A stretch of DNA of 64,000 bases, taken from positions 62,001 through 126,000 of the forward strand of contig JACKKN010000012.1 of the NCBI GenBank assembly GCA_024236415.1. Direction: 5' to 3'. Shown here piece after piece: positions 37,577-48,605 of this stretch. This DNA is from Hyphomicrobiales bacterium (GTDB lineage Bacteria > Pseudomonadota > Alphaproteobacteria > Rhodospirillales > JACKKN01). The notes beneath the pieces were generated by a model that did no database searches, was not told the DNA's origin, and was given only the letters and a program-made list of their open reading frames with translations. The position numbers and the translations under genes were made by a program. Positions within the stretch are counted from its first letter, which is position 1. Each line of letters starts with the position of its first letter.

Positions 37577-40500
37577 ATGACCACCCTCGCCCGCTGGCTG
37601 CTGATCGCCCTCCTGTGCCTGGCGCCCGTGGCCACGGCGGCCCAGGACGCGCCCGCCGACCCGCGCGCCAGGATGGAGCAGGCCTACGCCCGGTACGAGG
37701 CCCTGCGCGACGCCAAGCCGGCCGAGGCCCTGCCGCACCTGGTCACCGCCGTCAACCTGGCCGACCAGGTCCACGGCTACGTCCACCCGACCACCCTGGC
37801 CTGGCGCGAGGCCCTGGTGAAGCTGTACGAGGACCTGGACCGCCCGGCCAACGCCACCTTCGTCGCCAAGGCGACGGCGCAGCGGCTGGAGATGGACGCG
37901 GCGGCGAAGCAGTACGCGGCCCTGAAGGACACGGACCCGGCCAAGGCCCTGCACCACCTGGAAACGGTGGTCCTGCTCGCCGACCCGGTGCTGGGGGTCA
38001 TCCACCAGGGGACCCTGAACGCGCGCCAGGCCCTGGCGGACCTGTACCGGAAGCTGGGCCGCGACGGGGACGCCGCGGCCGCCGACAAGGTGACCGCGCC
38101 GCGCACCGAGGTGGTGCGGGAATACCAGCAATTCTTCGACCTGCGCCAGGACAAGCCGGCCGAGGCCCTGCCGCACCTGCAGCGCGTGGCCGCCCTGGTC
38201 GACGGTGTGTTCGGGCACGAGCACCAGATGACCCTGCACGTGCGCCAGTCCCTGGCCGAGCTCTACCGCCGCCTGGGCCGCGACGGCGACGCGGCCGGGG
38301 TCGAGGAGGGGACCCGCGCGCGAACTGCCAGCCGCGACGCCTTCGGCCGCTACATGGCCCTGCGCGACGCCAAACCGGCCGAGGCCCTGCCGCACCTGCA
38401 ATCCGTGGTCGACCTGGCCGACACCGTATACGGCCCAGTCAACCCGACCACGATCCAGCTGCGCAACACCCTGGCCGCCCTGCACCAGCGGCTGAAGCGT
38501 TACGACACCGCCGAGGAGGTGTACAAGGCCACCCTGGCGCGTGTCGACGGAACCGGCCCCCAGCCCCATCCCGAACTTGCCGACACCTGGGACCGGCTCG
38601 GCTTCCTGTACCGCGAGCAGGACCGCTACCCGGACGCCATCGCCGCCTTCGAGCGCGCCCTGGCCCTGGCCGAGCAGGCCCTGGGACCAGACCATCCCGA
38701 CGTGGCCTGGAAGCTGGAGTTCCTGGCCGGCTTCTACCAGAAGAACGGCGACTACCCCGCCGCCGAGAAACGGTTCAAGCGCGCCCTGGCGATCCTGGAA
38801 AAGGTCTCGGGGCCGGACAGCGTGGACCTGGCCAACCCGCTCAACAACCTGGCCGCCCTGTACCACGACCGCGGCCGCTTCGCCGAGGCCGAGCCCCTGT
38901 ACCGCCGCGCCATCGCGCTGTACGAGAAGGAGCACGGCCCCGACCATCCCGACGTGGCCGGCGGCCTCAACAACCTGGCGGCGACGCTCAACGCCCTGGG
39001 CCGGTACGACGAGGCCGAAACGCTGTACCTGCGGGCCCTGGACATCCGCGAGAAGGCCCTGGGGCCGGACCACCCGGACGTGGCCACGTCGCTGAACAGC
39101 CTGGCCGGCCTGTACTGGGAGCGCGGCGACTTCGAGGCCGCCGAAATCCGCTACAAGCGCGCCCTGGCAATCCTGGAGAAGGCCACCGGCCGCGACCCCA
39201 TGGAAGTGGCCGGGGTGCTGAACAACCTGGCCCTGCTGATCAAGCAGCGCTGCCGCTTCGCCGAGGCCGAGCCCCTGTACCTGCGGGCCCTGGGGATCAT
39301 GGAGAAGTACCTGGGCCCCGACCACCCGTCCCTGGCCGTCGCCCGCGCCAACCTGGCCACCCTGCACCAGGCCCTGGACCGCCGCGAGTCGGCGGAACGG
39401 CTGCTGCGCCAGAGCCTGGAGTCGCGGCGCAAGGTGCTGCGCCCGGACCACCCGGACATCGCCGTGTCGCTGCAGAACCTGGGCACCCTGCTGATGAACG
39501 AGGGCAAGCTGGGCGAGGCCGAGCAGGACCTGCGCCGGGCCCAGGAAATCTTCGCCGCCGCCTACGGCCCCGACCACCCGCGGGTCGCCGACGTGCTGAA
39601 CAACCTGGCCGGCCTGCACGACCTGCAGGACCAGCATGACAGCGCCGAGAAGCTGTACAGGCAGAGTCTGGCCCTGCGCGAACGCCTGTTCGGCGACAAC
39701 CACCCCCTGGTCGAGGTGGGGCTCGAGAACCTGGCGTCGCACTACGTCGACGCGGCCGACGTGAAGGACGCCCTGCCGGTGATCCGCCGCGCCACCGACG
39801 CGGCGCGGGCCCGCCTGCTGCGGGCCACGGCCCACAAGACCACCGGCCACCGGTGCGAGCGCAACGACGCCTTCTATGGCCTGCGCCTGCACCTGCGCAT
39901 CCTGGCCGAGGCCATCGGCGCCGGCCTGATGGAGGGCCCGGTGGGCCGCGCCGAGGGGTTCCAGGTGGCGCAGCTCATCGCCGGCGGCAGCGCCGCCCAG
40001 GCGGTGGCGCGCATGGCCGCCCGCTTCGCCGCCGGCGGCGACGCCCTGGCCGAGCTGGTGCGCAACCGCCAGAACGCCGGCGACGCCTGGCAGAAGACCG
40101 ACCTGGCCCTGACCGAGGCCCTGGCCCAGCCGCCCGCCCAGCGCGACGCGGCGCGCGAGGACGACCTGCGCCGGGGCCTGTCGGCGCTGGACCGCGAGAT
40201 CGCCTTCGCCGACCGCGAGCTGGCGGTCAAGTTCCCCGCCTACCGCGCCCTGGCCAACCCCGAGCCCCTGACCCTGGACCAGGCCCGGGCCCTGCTGGGC
40301 CCCGACGAGGCGCTGATGGTGGTGATCCCCGACCAGGCCCGCACCTACGCCTTCATGGTGCGCCACGACCGCTCGCTGATGGCGGTCACCACCCTGGGGG
40401 CCGAGGACCTGGACGACGTCGTGCGCGAGATGCGCGACACCCTGGACCCCACCGGCGTCGTCACCGTGGACGACATCCGGCCGTTCGACGTGGAGACGGC

Positions 40501-41491
40501 CCACGAGCTGTACGACACCCTATTCGGCGCCTTCGCCGACATGCTGACCGGCGTGCGCCACCTGTTCGTGGTGCCCGACGGCGGTTTGCGCAGCCTGCCC
40601 CTGGGCGTGCTGGTCACCGACAAGCCGCAGGGCCCCGTCGACGATTTCGACGCCTACCGCCGGGTGCCGTGGCTGGCCCGGAAGTACGCCCTGACCGTGC
40701 TGCCGTCGGTGGCGTCGCTGCGGTCCCTGCGCCTGTTCGCCGGGCGGGCGCGGGCGTCGCGGCCGTTCACCGGCATCGGCGACCCGGCCTTCGGCGGCCG
40801 CCCCGGCGCCGCCCGCGGCCTGAAGGCGGCCAAGCTGTTCACCGCCCGCGGCCTGGCCGACACCCGCGCAGTGGCCGCCCTGCCGCGCCTGCCGGACACG
40901 GCCGACGAGCTGCGCGCCATCGCCCAGGCCCTGGGCGCCGGCGACCAGGCCCTGGTCCTGGGCACCCGGGCCACCGAGACCGCCATCAAGGCCATGGACC
41001 TGTCGGACAGCCGGGTGGTCGCCTTCGCCACCCACGGCCTCATGGCCGGGGACTTCGAGGACCTGGGCGAGCCGGCCCTGGCCCTGACCCCGCCCGACCG
41101 GGCCAGCGCCGAGGACGACGGCCTGCTGACCGCCGGCGAGGCGGCGCGCCTGAAGCTGAACGCCGACTGGGTGGTGCTGTCGGCCTGCAACACGGCGGCC
41201 GACGACGGCACCCCGGGGGCCGACGGCCTGTCGGGCCTGGCCCGGGCCTTCTTCCACGCCGGGGCCCGGGCCCTGCTGGTGTCCCACTGGCCGGTCAACT
41301 CCGAGGCCGCCAGCCGGCTGACCAGCCGCGCCTTCGCCATCGCCGCCGCCGAGCCGGGCATCGGCCGGTCCGAGGCCTTCACCCGCTCCATGCTCGAACT
41401 GATGGACGACGACAAGAAGCCCTACTTCGCCCATCCCATGTTCTGGGCCCCGTTCTCGGTGATCGGCGAGGGCGGCACCTACCGGCCGTGA
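37577..41491 (+). CDS. Secreted TPR-CHAT (caspase-like peptidase) protein
   Basis: A 1304-residue exported protein. Signal peptide MTTLARWLLIALLCLAPVAT then AAQ. Residues about 33-320 hold four related repeats of about 73 residues, each with KPAEALPHL-like cores (DAKPAEALPHL, DPAKALHHLE, DKPAEALPHLQR, DAKPAEALPHLQ). About nine 42-residue kinesin-light-chain-type TPRs follow (LGPDHPDVA...SLNNLA...GRYDEAETLYLRAL). From about 900 is a CHAT domain with the catalytic His in ATHGLMAG (about 1152) and Cys in VVLSACNTAAD (about 1203), followed by GLARAFFHAGARALLVSHWP. It is likely a periplasmic cysteine protease sensing or scaffolding through its TPRs; targets unknown. Confidence 0.92.
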   Translation: MTTLARWLLIALLCLAPVATAAQDAPADPRARMEQAYARYEALRDAKPAEALPHLVTAVNLADQVHGYVHPTTLAWREALVKLYEDLDRPANATFVAKATAQRLEMDAAAKQYAALKDTDPAKALHHLETVVLLADPVLGVIHQGTLNARQALADLYRKLGRDGDAAAADKVTAPRTEVVREYQQFFDLRQDKPAEALPHLQRVAALVDGVFGHEHQMTLHVRQSLAELYRRLGRDGDAAGVEEGTRARTASRDAFGRYMALRDAKPAEALPHLQSVVDLADTVYGPVNPTTIQLRNTLAALHQRLKRYDTAEEVYKATLARVDGTGPQPHPELADTWDRLGFLYREQDRYPDAIAAFERALALAEQALGPDHPDVAWKLEFLAGFYQKNGDYPAAEKRFKRALAILEKVSGPDSVDLANPLNNLAALYHDRGRFAEAEPLYRRAIALYEKEHGPDHPDVAGGLNNLAATLNALGRYDEAETLYLRALDIREKALGPDHPDVATSLNSLAGLYWERGDFEAAEIRYKRALAILEKATGRDPMEVAGVLNNLALLIKQRCRFAEAEPLYLRALGIMEKYLGPDHPSLAVARANLATLHQALDRRESAERLLRQSLESRRKVLRPDHPDIAVSLQNLGTLLMNEGKLGEAEQDLRRAQEIFAAAYGPDHPRVADVLNNLAGLHDLQDQHDSAEKLYRQSLALRERLFGDNHPLVEVGLENLASHYVDAADVKDALPVIRRATDAARARLLRATAHKTTGHRCERNDAFYGLRLHLRILAEAIGAGLMEGPVGRAEGFQVAQLIAGGSAAQAVARMAARFAAGGDALAELVRNRQNAGDAWQKTDLALTEALAQPPAQRDAAREDDLRRGLSALDREIAFADRELAVKFPAYRALANPEPLTLDQARALLGPDEALMVVIPDQARTYAFMVRHDRSLMAVTTLGAEDLDDVVREMRDTLDPTGVVTVDDIRPFDVETAHELYDTLFGAFADMLTGVRHLFVVPDGGLRSLPLGVLVTDKPQGPVDDFDAYRRVPWLARKYALTVLPSVASLRSLRLFAGRARASRPFTGIGDPAFGGRPGAARGLKAAKLFTARGLADTRAVAALPRLPDTADELRAIAQALGAGDQALVLGTRATETAIKAMDLSDSRVVAFATHGLMAGDFEDLGEPALALTPPDRASAEDDGLLTAGEAARLKLNADWVVLSACNTAADDGTPGADGLSGLARAFFHAGARALLVSHWPVNSEAASRLTSRAFAIAAAEPGIGRSEAFTRSMLELMDDDKKPYFAHPMFWAPFSVIGEGGTYRP

Positions 41492-41555
41492 TCGCCCCCT
41501 CCCCTGGCGGCCCGTTTCGGCGTAGACTGGGGCCGAGAGGGAGGAAACCCGCGCC

Positions 41556-42359
41556 ATGCGAACGCTGGTGATCGTCTGCATCCTGGCCGCCCTGCTGCCC
41601 TGGCGCGCGGCGGCGGCCGAGAAGTACACCTGGGAGGACCTGCAGGTCCTGGCCGAGGAAGGCGCCTGGGCCGAGCTGCTGGACCATGCCCGCGACATCC
41701 GCCCGTCGCAGCGCAAGGGCGAATGGAAGACCTGGGTCGAGAACGGCGCCCTGGCCGCGGTCAAGGCCGCCGGCACCGAGGGCGACGCCGCCGCCACCTT
41801 CGCCCTGGCCGAGGACCTGCTGACCCGCTTCGCCGCCCTGAAATCCTCGTCCGGCTTCATGGCCGCGCGGGCCGAGGCCGGGCTCAAGAACTTCCGCCGC
41901 TGCTTCGCCGAGCGGCGCGCCTCGCTCGACGCCTGCCTGGACGGCCTGACCAGCTTCGCCGCCAGCCAGGCCGCCACCCCGGGCCTGGCCCTGAAGGCCG
42001 CCGCGGTGGCGCACCGCCACGTCAACGAGCCCTATGTCATGCCGCTCTATCTGCTGGCCGCCCAGGACAAGGGCGACCCGTCGGCCTGCGCCGCACCGGG
42101 CCTGCGCCGGGCGACCCTGCGCAGCCTGGTCGAGTCCGAGCCCAAGGCCAGCGTGGTCGCGGCCCGGCGGGTGGCCTTCGAGCTGTGCTGGCCGGACCTG
42201 AAGGCGCCGGTCCTGGCCGCCTTCTCCGACTCGCCCCTGGGCAGCAGCTTCCAGGCCAACACCTGCGGCCCCCTGACAGACCGCGGTCTGCTGAACGGCC
42301 TGCGGGCGGACATCTGCAAGCACATGGCCGAGAAGGGCGAGCTGTTCCCGCCGTCCTGA
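41556..42359 (+). CDS. Secreted helical protein of unknown function
   Basis: A 267-residue exported protein (signal MRTLVIVCILAALLPWRAAA). The mature part is alpha-helical, with pairs such as WEDLQVLAEEGAWAELLDHA and AAATFALAEDLLTRFAALKS, like irregular TPR/Sel1-type helices. Six cysteines in the C-terminal half (CFAERRASLDACLDGL, PSACAAPG, AFELCWP, ANTCGP, ADICKH) suggest disulfides in the periplasm. It starts 64 bases after the CHAT gene and might be its partner or substrate, by position only. No known family recognised. Confidence 0.8.
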   Translation: MRTLVIVCILAALLPWRAAAAEKYTWEDLQVLAEEGAWAELLDHARDIRPSQRKGEWKTWVENGALAAVKAAGTEGDAAATFALAEDLLTRFAALKSSSGFMAARAEAGLKNFRRCFAERRASLDACLDGLTSFAASQAATPGLALKAAAVAHRHVNEPYVMPLYLLAAQDKGDPSACAAPGLRRATLRSLVESEPKASVVAARRVAFELCWPDLKAPVLAAFSDSPLGSSFQANTCGPLTDRGLLNGLRADICKHMAEKGELFPPS

Positions 42360-42400
42360 CCGTCCGCATCCATCCCACCTGGAACAAAGGAGACGCCACC

Positions 42401-43162
42401 ATGCTGGCATCGCAACTCTTGACCGCCCGGCGCCAGGGCCGCCAGGTCGACGCCGCCGATTTCACCCCGCCCGCCGACAGCGCCGCCGCCTACGCCGTGC
42501 AGGCCGAGGTGATCCGCCTGGCCGGCCTCGACCTGGCCGGCTGGAAGGCGGGCGCCACCAACCCCCCGACCCAGCAGCGCCTGGACCTGACCGAGCCCTT
42601 CCTGGGCCCGCTGTTCGCCGGCACGGTGCACCCGTCGGGCGGCGAGGTGCCGGTGGTGTTCGGCCACACCCCGGCCCTGGAGACCGAGTTCACCGCCGTG
42701 CTGGCCGGCGACCTGCCGCCGCGGGACGCGCCCTACACCCGCGACGACGTGCGGATCGCGTCGCTGCACCCCAGCTTCGAGGTGGTGGCGCCCCGCTTCT
42801 CGGGGGTCGAGCGCAACCGCGGCCTGATGTCCATCGCCGACGCCGGCGGCAACGGCGGCATGGTCCTGGGCCCGGCCCTGGACCTTTCCGCCGGCGGCGA
42901 CCCGTTCGAGGCCGAGGTGGTGCTGACCTTCGACGGCGCCGAGGTCGCCCGCGGCAGCGGCCGCGTACTGATGTGGACCGACGTGACCGACGCCGTCCTG
43001 TGGCTGGCCAACCGCCCCCAGGTGGCACCGCGCGGCCTGCGCGCCGGCGACGTCATCATGACCGGCACCATGACCGGCCTGATCCCCTTCCAGCCGGGGG
43101 TCACGGCACGGGCCCAGTTCGGCACCATGGGCGCCGTGGAGGCGACGTTCGTGGCGGGGTGA
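42401..43162 (+). CDS. Fumarylacetoacetate-hydrolase family protein (2-keto-4-pentenoate hydratase-like)
   Basis: A 253-residue protein of the FAH superfamily, closest to MhpD/hydratase-type members. The N-terminal AAYAVQAEVIRLAGLDLAGW (about residues 28-47) and a GWKAGATNP segment, ALETEFTAVLAGDLPP (about 88-103) with the metal-binding glutamates, HPSFEVVAPRF and, near the end, VIMTGTMTGLIPFQPG (about 220-235) match it. It would hydrate or cleave short keto acids; the substrate is unknown. AAAGGAG lies 9 bases before the ATG. Confidence 0.87.
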   Translation: MLASQLLTARRQGRQVDAADFTPPADSAAAYAVQAEVIRLAGLDLAGWKAGATNPPTQQRLDLTEPFLGPLFAGTVHPSGGEVPVVFGHTPALETEFTAVLAGDLPPRDAPYTRDDVRIASLHPSFEVVAPRFSGVERNRGLMSIADAGGNGGMVLGPALDLSAGGDPFEAEVVLTFDGAEVARGSGRVLMWTDVTDAVLWLANRPQVAPRGLRAGDVIMTGTMTGLIPFQPGVTARAQFGTMGAVEATFVAG

Positions 43163-43237
43163 CGCCGGCCAAGGCCGTCACGCCGGGACCTGATCCGCGG
43201 CTGTCCGGTTGAGGCTCGTCGGCCGGCGGACGTCGCC

Positions 43238-43330
43238 TTCGTGGATGCCCGGATCAAGTCCGGGCATGACATAATTAATTGAAATATCTACATTTTCGTC
43301 ATGGCCGGGCTTGACCCGGCCATCCACGAA
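43238..43330. repeat. REP-like doublet: two 33-bp inverted arms around an AT-rich core
   Basis: The arm at 43238-43270 and the arm at 43298-43330 are imperfect reverse complements over 33 bases, separated by a 27-base AT-rich centre. Each arm is also palindromic inside (GCCCGGA/TCCGGGC on the left; GGCCGGG/CCCGGCC on the right). The sequence type resembles the intergenic REP elements frequent in alphaproteobacteria. It lies between convergent stops (43162 and prfC) and may act as a bidirectional terminator. Confidence 0.85.
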
Positions 43331-43390
43331 GCCAAAGCCGGGCAGCTACAGGTCAAGCCCAGGGGCGACCACGAATGAAGGCAGGCCCCC

Positions 43391-44983
<1,593 letters not shown>

Positions 44984-45055
44984 AGGGGTGCGCTCATGGC
45001 GGTCGGGGTTTGAGGGGAGATCGCGGGCGGAAGATCGTGCCTGGGGCGGCCGATG

Positions 45056-46021
45056 TCAAGTGACCGGCAGGTAGTCCTCCACCTCCAGCAGGCGCCCGGC
45101 CCGGGCCAGGGGCGCCACCACCGCCATGTCCAGGCCGCCCGCCTGGCCGCCGGCGGCGCCGGGGAAGACGTCGCCGCCCACCATCAGCAGGTTTTTCTGT
45201 TGCAGCACCTGGCCGGCGATGCGGGCGCAGGCGGCGGCGTATTCGTCCACCGCCGCGCGGTCCCCGGCCAGGGCGGCGGCGCGGTCCTCGAACCGGGCTG
45301 CGACCCGGTCGTAGAGGACCCGGTCGACGGCCGTGGCCTCCTCCATGCGGGCCTGCGCGGCCGGGTCCGGACCGTCCAGCGCCTGGCGGTCCTTGACCGA
45401 GAAGTTGATGCGCTGGTGCAGGGGCAGGGTACGCCAGCCCAGGGACCGGGCCAGCAGGAAGGCGGTCTCGTCGAACCGTTCCAGCAGGCCCACCAGGGGG
45501 AAGCGCGCGGCCAAAACCTGCTCGGCCATGGCCAGCAGCTCGTCGTCGGGCAGGTCGGCGAAGAAGCCGTCCCCGTCGCGCCAGAACATGGGGTTGTCGG
45601 GAGCCGACGGCGCGCCGCCGCCGGCCAGGGCCGCCAGGTAGCGGGCGAAGGGGTTGTAGGACCGCGGCAGGGCGGCGGCGAACTCGGCCAGGGTCGTGTC
45701 CAGCCCCTCGGCGCCGCGGGCCCAGTAGTAGAGCGACCGGCAGGCGCGCAGGGGATCGCGCAGGGTGGTGAAGAAGCGGGCGCCGTCGCCGGCGAAATCC
45801 AGCACCCGCCGGTCCGGCGCCTCCATGATGACCCGGTCGGCGCCGCGGGCGCCTTCGGCCAGGACCGTCTCCAGGTGCTGCCACGGCAGGTGGGCGGCGT
45901 TCCACGCCCGCCGCAGCAGGAAGCGGACCGAGGAACTGCCGGTGCGCGGGATGCCGTAGTGGACCCAGGCCGGGCCCGCCGCCGCCTCCCGCGCCGGGAG
46001 CTTGTAGTGGACCCAGCGCAT
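45056..46021 (-). CDS. Sulfotransferase-family protein
   Basis: A 321-residue protein with the N-terminal phosphosulfate-binding motif HYGIPRTGSSSVRFLLRRAW (about residues 21-40) and a central FFTTLRDPLRACRSLYYWA (about 83-101) carrying the R-x6-S pair typical of PAPS binding. The C-terminal part LQQKNLLMVGGDVFPG is unrelated to anything I recognise. No obvious substrate; the surface-glycan genes in the window offer candidates. Start by position and conserved N-terminus. Confidence 0.8.
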   Translation of the reverse strand: MRWVHYKLPAREAAAGPAWVHYGIPRTGSSSVRFLLRRAWNAAHLPWQHLETVLAEGARGADRVIMEAPDRRVLDFAGDGARFFTTLRDPLRACRSLYYWARGAEGLDTTLAEFAAALPRSYNPFARYLAALAGGGAPSAPDNPMFWRDGDGFFADLPDDELLAMAEQVLAARFPLVGLLERFDETAFLLARSLGWRTLPLHQRINFSVKDRQALDGPDPAAQARMEEATAVDRVLYDRVAARFEDRAAALAGDRAAVDEYAAACARIAGQVLQQKNLLMVGGDVFPGAAGGQAGGLDMAVVAPLARAGRLLEVEDYLPVT

Positions 46022-46043
46022 GGTGCGCCGACTATAGGGGATT

Positions 46044-46069
46044 CGCGCCGGCTTGTACCGGCCGGCGCG
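46044..46069. terminator. GC-rich hairpin downstream of purC
   Basis: Perfect 9-bp stem CGCGCCGGC (46044-46052) / GCCGGCGCG (46061-46069) with an 8-base loop, 9 bases after the purC stop. It lacks a T run on either strand, so it is a hairpin that might only weaken or pause transcription into the sulfotransferase gene. Confidence 0.45.
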
Positions 46070-46077
46070 CGCCCCGG

Positions 46078-47055
46078 TCAGGCGAAATAGGGCGCCAGGT
46101 TGGCGCGGATGCGCTCGATCACCGGCTGGCCGGCGCCCTCGGCGTCGAAGGGACGGCCGGTGACGGTCTCGAACAGGCGGATGTAGCGGCCGCTGAACTC
46201 CACCAGGGTGTCCTCGGGGATGGCCGGGATCGGGTCCTTGTAGGGGTCGCAGCGGGCGTTGACCCACAGGCGCAGGAACTCCTTGTCCAGGCCGTCGGGA
46301 TTCTCGCCGGCGGCCAGGCGTTCGCCATAGGAGTCGGCCAGCCAGTAGCGGCTGCTGTCCGGGGTCAGGATCTCGTCGGCCAGGGTCACGGTGCCGTCGG
46401 GGGCCAGGCCGAACTCGAACTTGGTGTCGACCAGGATCAGGCCCTGCCGGGCGGCCAGCTCGCGGCCGCGGGCGAACACGGCCAGGGACTTCTCGGCCAG
46501 CTCGTCCCACAGGGCCTGGGTCAGCAGGCCCTGGGCGACGATGTCGGCCGGGGTGATGGGGGCGTCGTGCTCGCCCTGCACCGCCTTGGTGGTGGGGGTC
46601 AGGATGGTCTCGGGCAGCTTCTGGTTCTTGACCAGGCCGTCGGGGAAGGTGACCCCGTACATCACCCGCTCGCCGCGCTCGTACATGGGCCAGATGGAGG
46701 TGTTGGTGGACCCGGTCATGTAGTCGCGCACCACCATCTCGACCGGCAGCATGTCCAGGTTGCGGCACACCAGGACGTTGGGGTCCGGGTACTCGATGAC
46801 GTGGTTGGCGCAGACGTCGGCGGTGGCCTCGAACCAGTACCGGGCGGTCTGGGTCAGCACCTGCCCCTTGAACGGCACCGCGGCCATCTCGCGGTCGAAG
46901 GCGCTCTGGCGGTCGGTGGCGATGATGATGCGGCGCCCGTCGGGCAGGTCGTAGTTGTCGCGCACCTTGCCCCGGTAGTGGTTGGGCAGCTCGGGGATGG
47001 TGGCGTCGGTCAGGACGTTGGCCAGTTGGGCTCGGATCAGGTCGGGGTCGATCAT
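46078..47055 (-). CDS. purC: Phosphoribosylaminoimidazole-succinocarboxamide synthase (long form)
   Basis: A 325-residue SAICAR synthase, the longer yeast-like form. Key stretches: YRGKVRDNYDLPDGRRIIIA (about residues 28-47), ATDRQSAFDREMAAVPFKGQ (about 46-65), VVRDYMTGSTNTSIWPMYER (about 107-126) and LVDTKFEFGLAPDGTVTLAD (about 206-225) with the DEILTPDSSRYW active-site segment after it. It makes SAICAR from CAIR, aspartate and ATP in purine synthesis. GGAAAG lies just before the ATG. Not linked to other pur genes here. Confidence 0.96.
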   Translation of the reverse strand: MIDPDLIRAQLANVLTDATIPELPNHYRGKVRDNYDLPDGRRIIIATDRQSAFDREMAAVPFKGQVLTQTARYWFEATADVCANHVIEYPDPNVLVCRNLDMLPVEMVVRDYMTGSTNTSIWPMYERGERVMYGVTFPDGLVKNQKLPETILTPTTKAVQGEHDAPITPADIVAQGLLTQALWDELAEKSLAVFARGRELAARQGLILVDTKFEFGLAPDGTVTLADEILTPDSSRYWLADSYGERLAAGENPDGLDKEFLRLWVNARCDPYKDPIPAIPEDTLVEFSGRYIRLFETVTGRPFDAEGAGQPVIERIRANLAPYFA

Positions 47056-47207
47056 GGGCTTTCCGTCGCGGCTGGGGTGCGAAAAAAGGGATGCTTGGTA
47101 AGCCCTGTCCCCGGTCCTGTCAAGGGTCCTGCGGCGCGCCTTGACCGCGGCCGCGGCGGTCGCCACATTGCACCCATCCCTGCCTGCCCTGCGCGAAAGC
47201 CCGCCCC

Positions 47208-48554
47208 GTGACCCCTGCCCCACCCACCCCCGAGTCCTGGAACCGGCGCGTCTGGCGCCTGGCCGGTCCGATCATGCTGTCCAACGTGTCGGTGCCCCTG
47301 CTGGGGGCCGTGGACACGGCGGTGGTCGGCCGCCTGCCCGAGCCCCAGCACCTGGGCGGGGTGGCCGTGGGCGCGGCCATCTTCAGCATGGTGTTCTGGG
47401 TGTTCGGGTTCCTGCGCATGGGCACCACCGGCCCCACCGCCCAGGCCCTGGGCGCCGGCGACGGCGACGAGGTGCGCGGCACCCTGGGCCGCGCCGCCCT
47501 GACCGCCCTGGTCCTGGGCGCCGCCGTGATCGCGGTGCAGGCGCCCCTGGCCTGGGCCGTGTTCCCCCTGGTGGGGGCCGAGGGCGCGGTGGCCGACCTG
47601 GGCCGCTCCTACTACGCCATCCGCGTCTGGGGCGCGCCGGCGACCCTGCTGAACTACGCCCTGCTGGGCTGGCTGCTGGGCATGCAGGACGCGCGCGCCG
47701 CCCTGGTCCTGCAACTGGCCCTGAACGTGACCAACATGGCGCTGGACCTGTGGTTCGTCATGGGCCTGGGCTGGGGGGTGCAGGGGGTGGCGGTGGCCAG
47801 CGTCCTGGCCGAGGCCGGCGCCGCCGCCCTGGGGCTGGCGCTGGTGCGGCGCAAGCTGCGCGGCCATCCGGGCGCCTGGCACCGGCGCCGGGTGTTCGAC
47901 GGCGCCCGCCTGCGCCGCATGTTCGCCATCAACGGCGACATCTTCGTGCGCACCCTGTGCCTGCAGGCGGCGTTCTTCCTGTTCACCGCCGAAAGCGCCC
48001 GCATGGGGCCGCTGGTGCTGGCCGCCAACGCCGTGCTGCTGAACCTGCAGCACGTCATGGCCTATGCCCTGGACGGCTTCGCCCACGCCACCGAGGCCCT
48101 GACCGGCCACGCCATCGGCGCCCGCGACGGGCGCCGGCTGCGCGGCGCCCTGGCCGCGGCCACGGCCTGGGCCGTGCCCTTCGCCGGCGCCTTCGCGCTG
48201 GCCTACGGCGTCGCCGGCGAGGCCCTTGTGGGGGCCATGACGACCATTCCCCAGGTGCGCGCCACGGCGCTGTCGTTCCTGCCCTGGCTGGTGGCGGCGC
48301 CGCTGCTGTCGGTGTGGAGCTACCTGCTGGACGGCCTGTTCCTGGGCGCCACCCGCACCGCCGCCATGCGCAACGCCATGATCTTGTCCCTGGCCCTGTA
48401 CGTGCTGGCCCTGCAGGGGCTGGTCCACCTGTGGGGGGCCCAGGGCCTGTGGGCGGCGCTGATGCTGCTGATGGTCCTGCGCGCGGCGACTCTGGGGCTG
48501 GCACTGCCGCCGCTGCTGCGCGCCGCCGCCGCCGCGGCCCGCCCGGCGCCCTGA
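47208..48554 (+). CDS. MATE family efflux transporter (DinF-like)
   Basis: A 448-residue, 12-helix exporter. Typical MATE stretches: WRLAGPIMLSNVSVPLLGAV (about residues 13-32), VDTAVVGRLPEPQHLGGVAV (about 32-51), FGFLRMGTTGPTAQALGAGD (about 65-84), mirrored in the C-terminal half by HVMAYALDGFAHATEALTGH (about 281-300). The DinF branch is suggested by WVFGFLRMGTTG. It exports cationic compounds using Na+ or H+. GTG start, divergent from purC, weak ribosome-binding site. Confidence 0.92.
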   Translation: MTPAPPTPESWNRRVWRLAGPIMLSNVSVPLLGAVDTAVVGRLPEPQHLGGVAVGAAIFSMVFWVFGFLRMGTTGPTAQALGAGDGDEVRGTLGRAALTALVLGAAVIAVQAPLAWAVFPLVGAEGAVADLGRSYYAIRVWGAPATLLNYALLGWLLGMQDARAALVLQLALNVTNMALDLWFVMGLGWGVQGVAVASVLAEAGAAALGLALVRRKLRGHPGAWHRRRVFDGARLRRMFAINGDIFVRTLCLQAAFFLFTAESARMGPLVLAANAVLLNLQHVMAYALDGFAHATEALTGHAIGARDGRRLRGALAAATAWAVPFAGAFALAYGVAGEALVGAMTTIPQVRATALSFLPWLVAAPLLSVWSYLLDGLFLGATRTAAMRNAMILSLALYVLALQGLVHLWGAQGLWAALMLLMVLRAATLGLALPPLLRAAAAAARPAP

Positions 48555-48558
48555 AAAG

Positions 48559-48605
48559 GGGCCCGAATCGGCGGCGAATCGCCCGATCGGTGAAAAATCG
48601 GGCCC
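48559..48605 (+). terminator. Possible terminator after the MATE gene
   Basis: GGGCCCGA (48559-48566) and TCGGGCCC (48598-48605) form an 8-bp perfect inverted repeat 4 bases after the MATE stop; a T8 run follows but only 17 bases later (48623-48630), so the arrangement is not classical. Confidence 0.4.

Noticed and set aside
37562..40504. Long open frame antisense to the TPR-CHAT gene
   Set aside because: Its residues are low-complexity Gly/Gln/Val/Ala without any domain, as expected for the complement of GC-rich TPR codons; the sense frame has clear domains.
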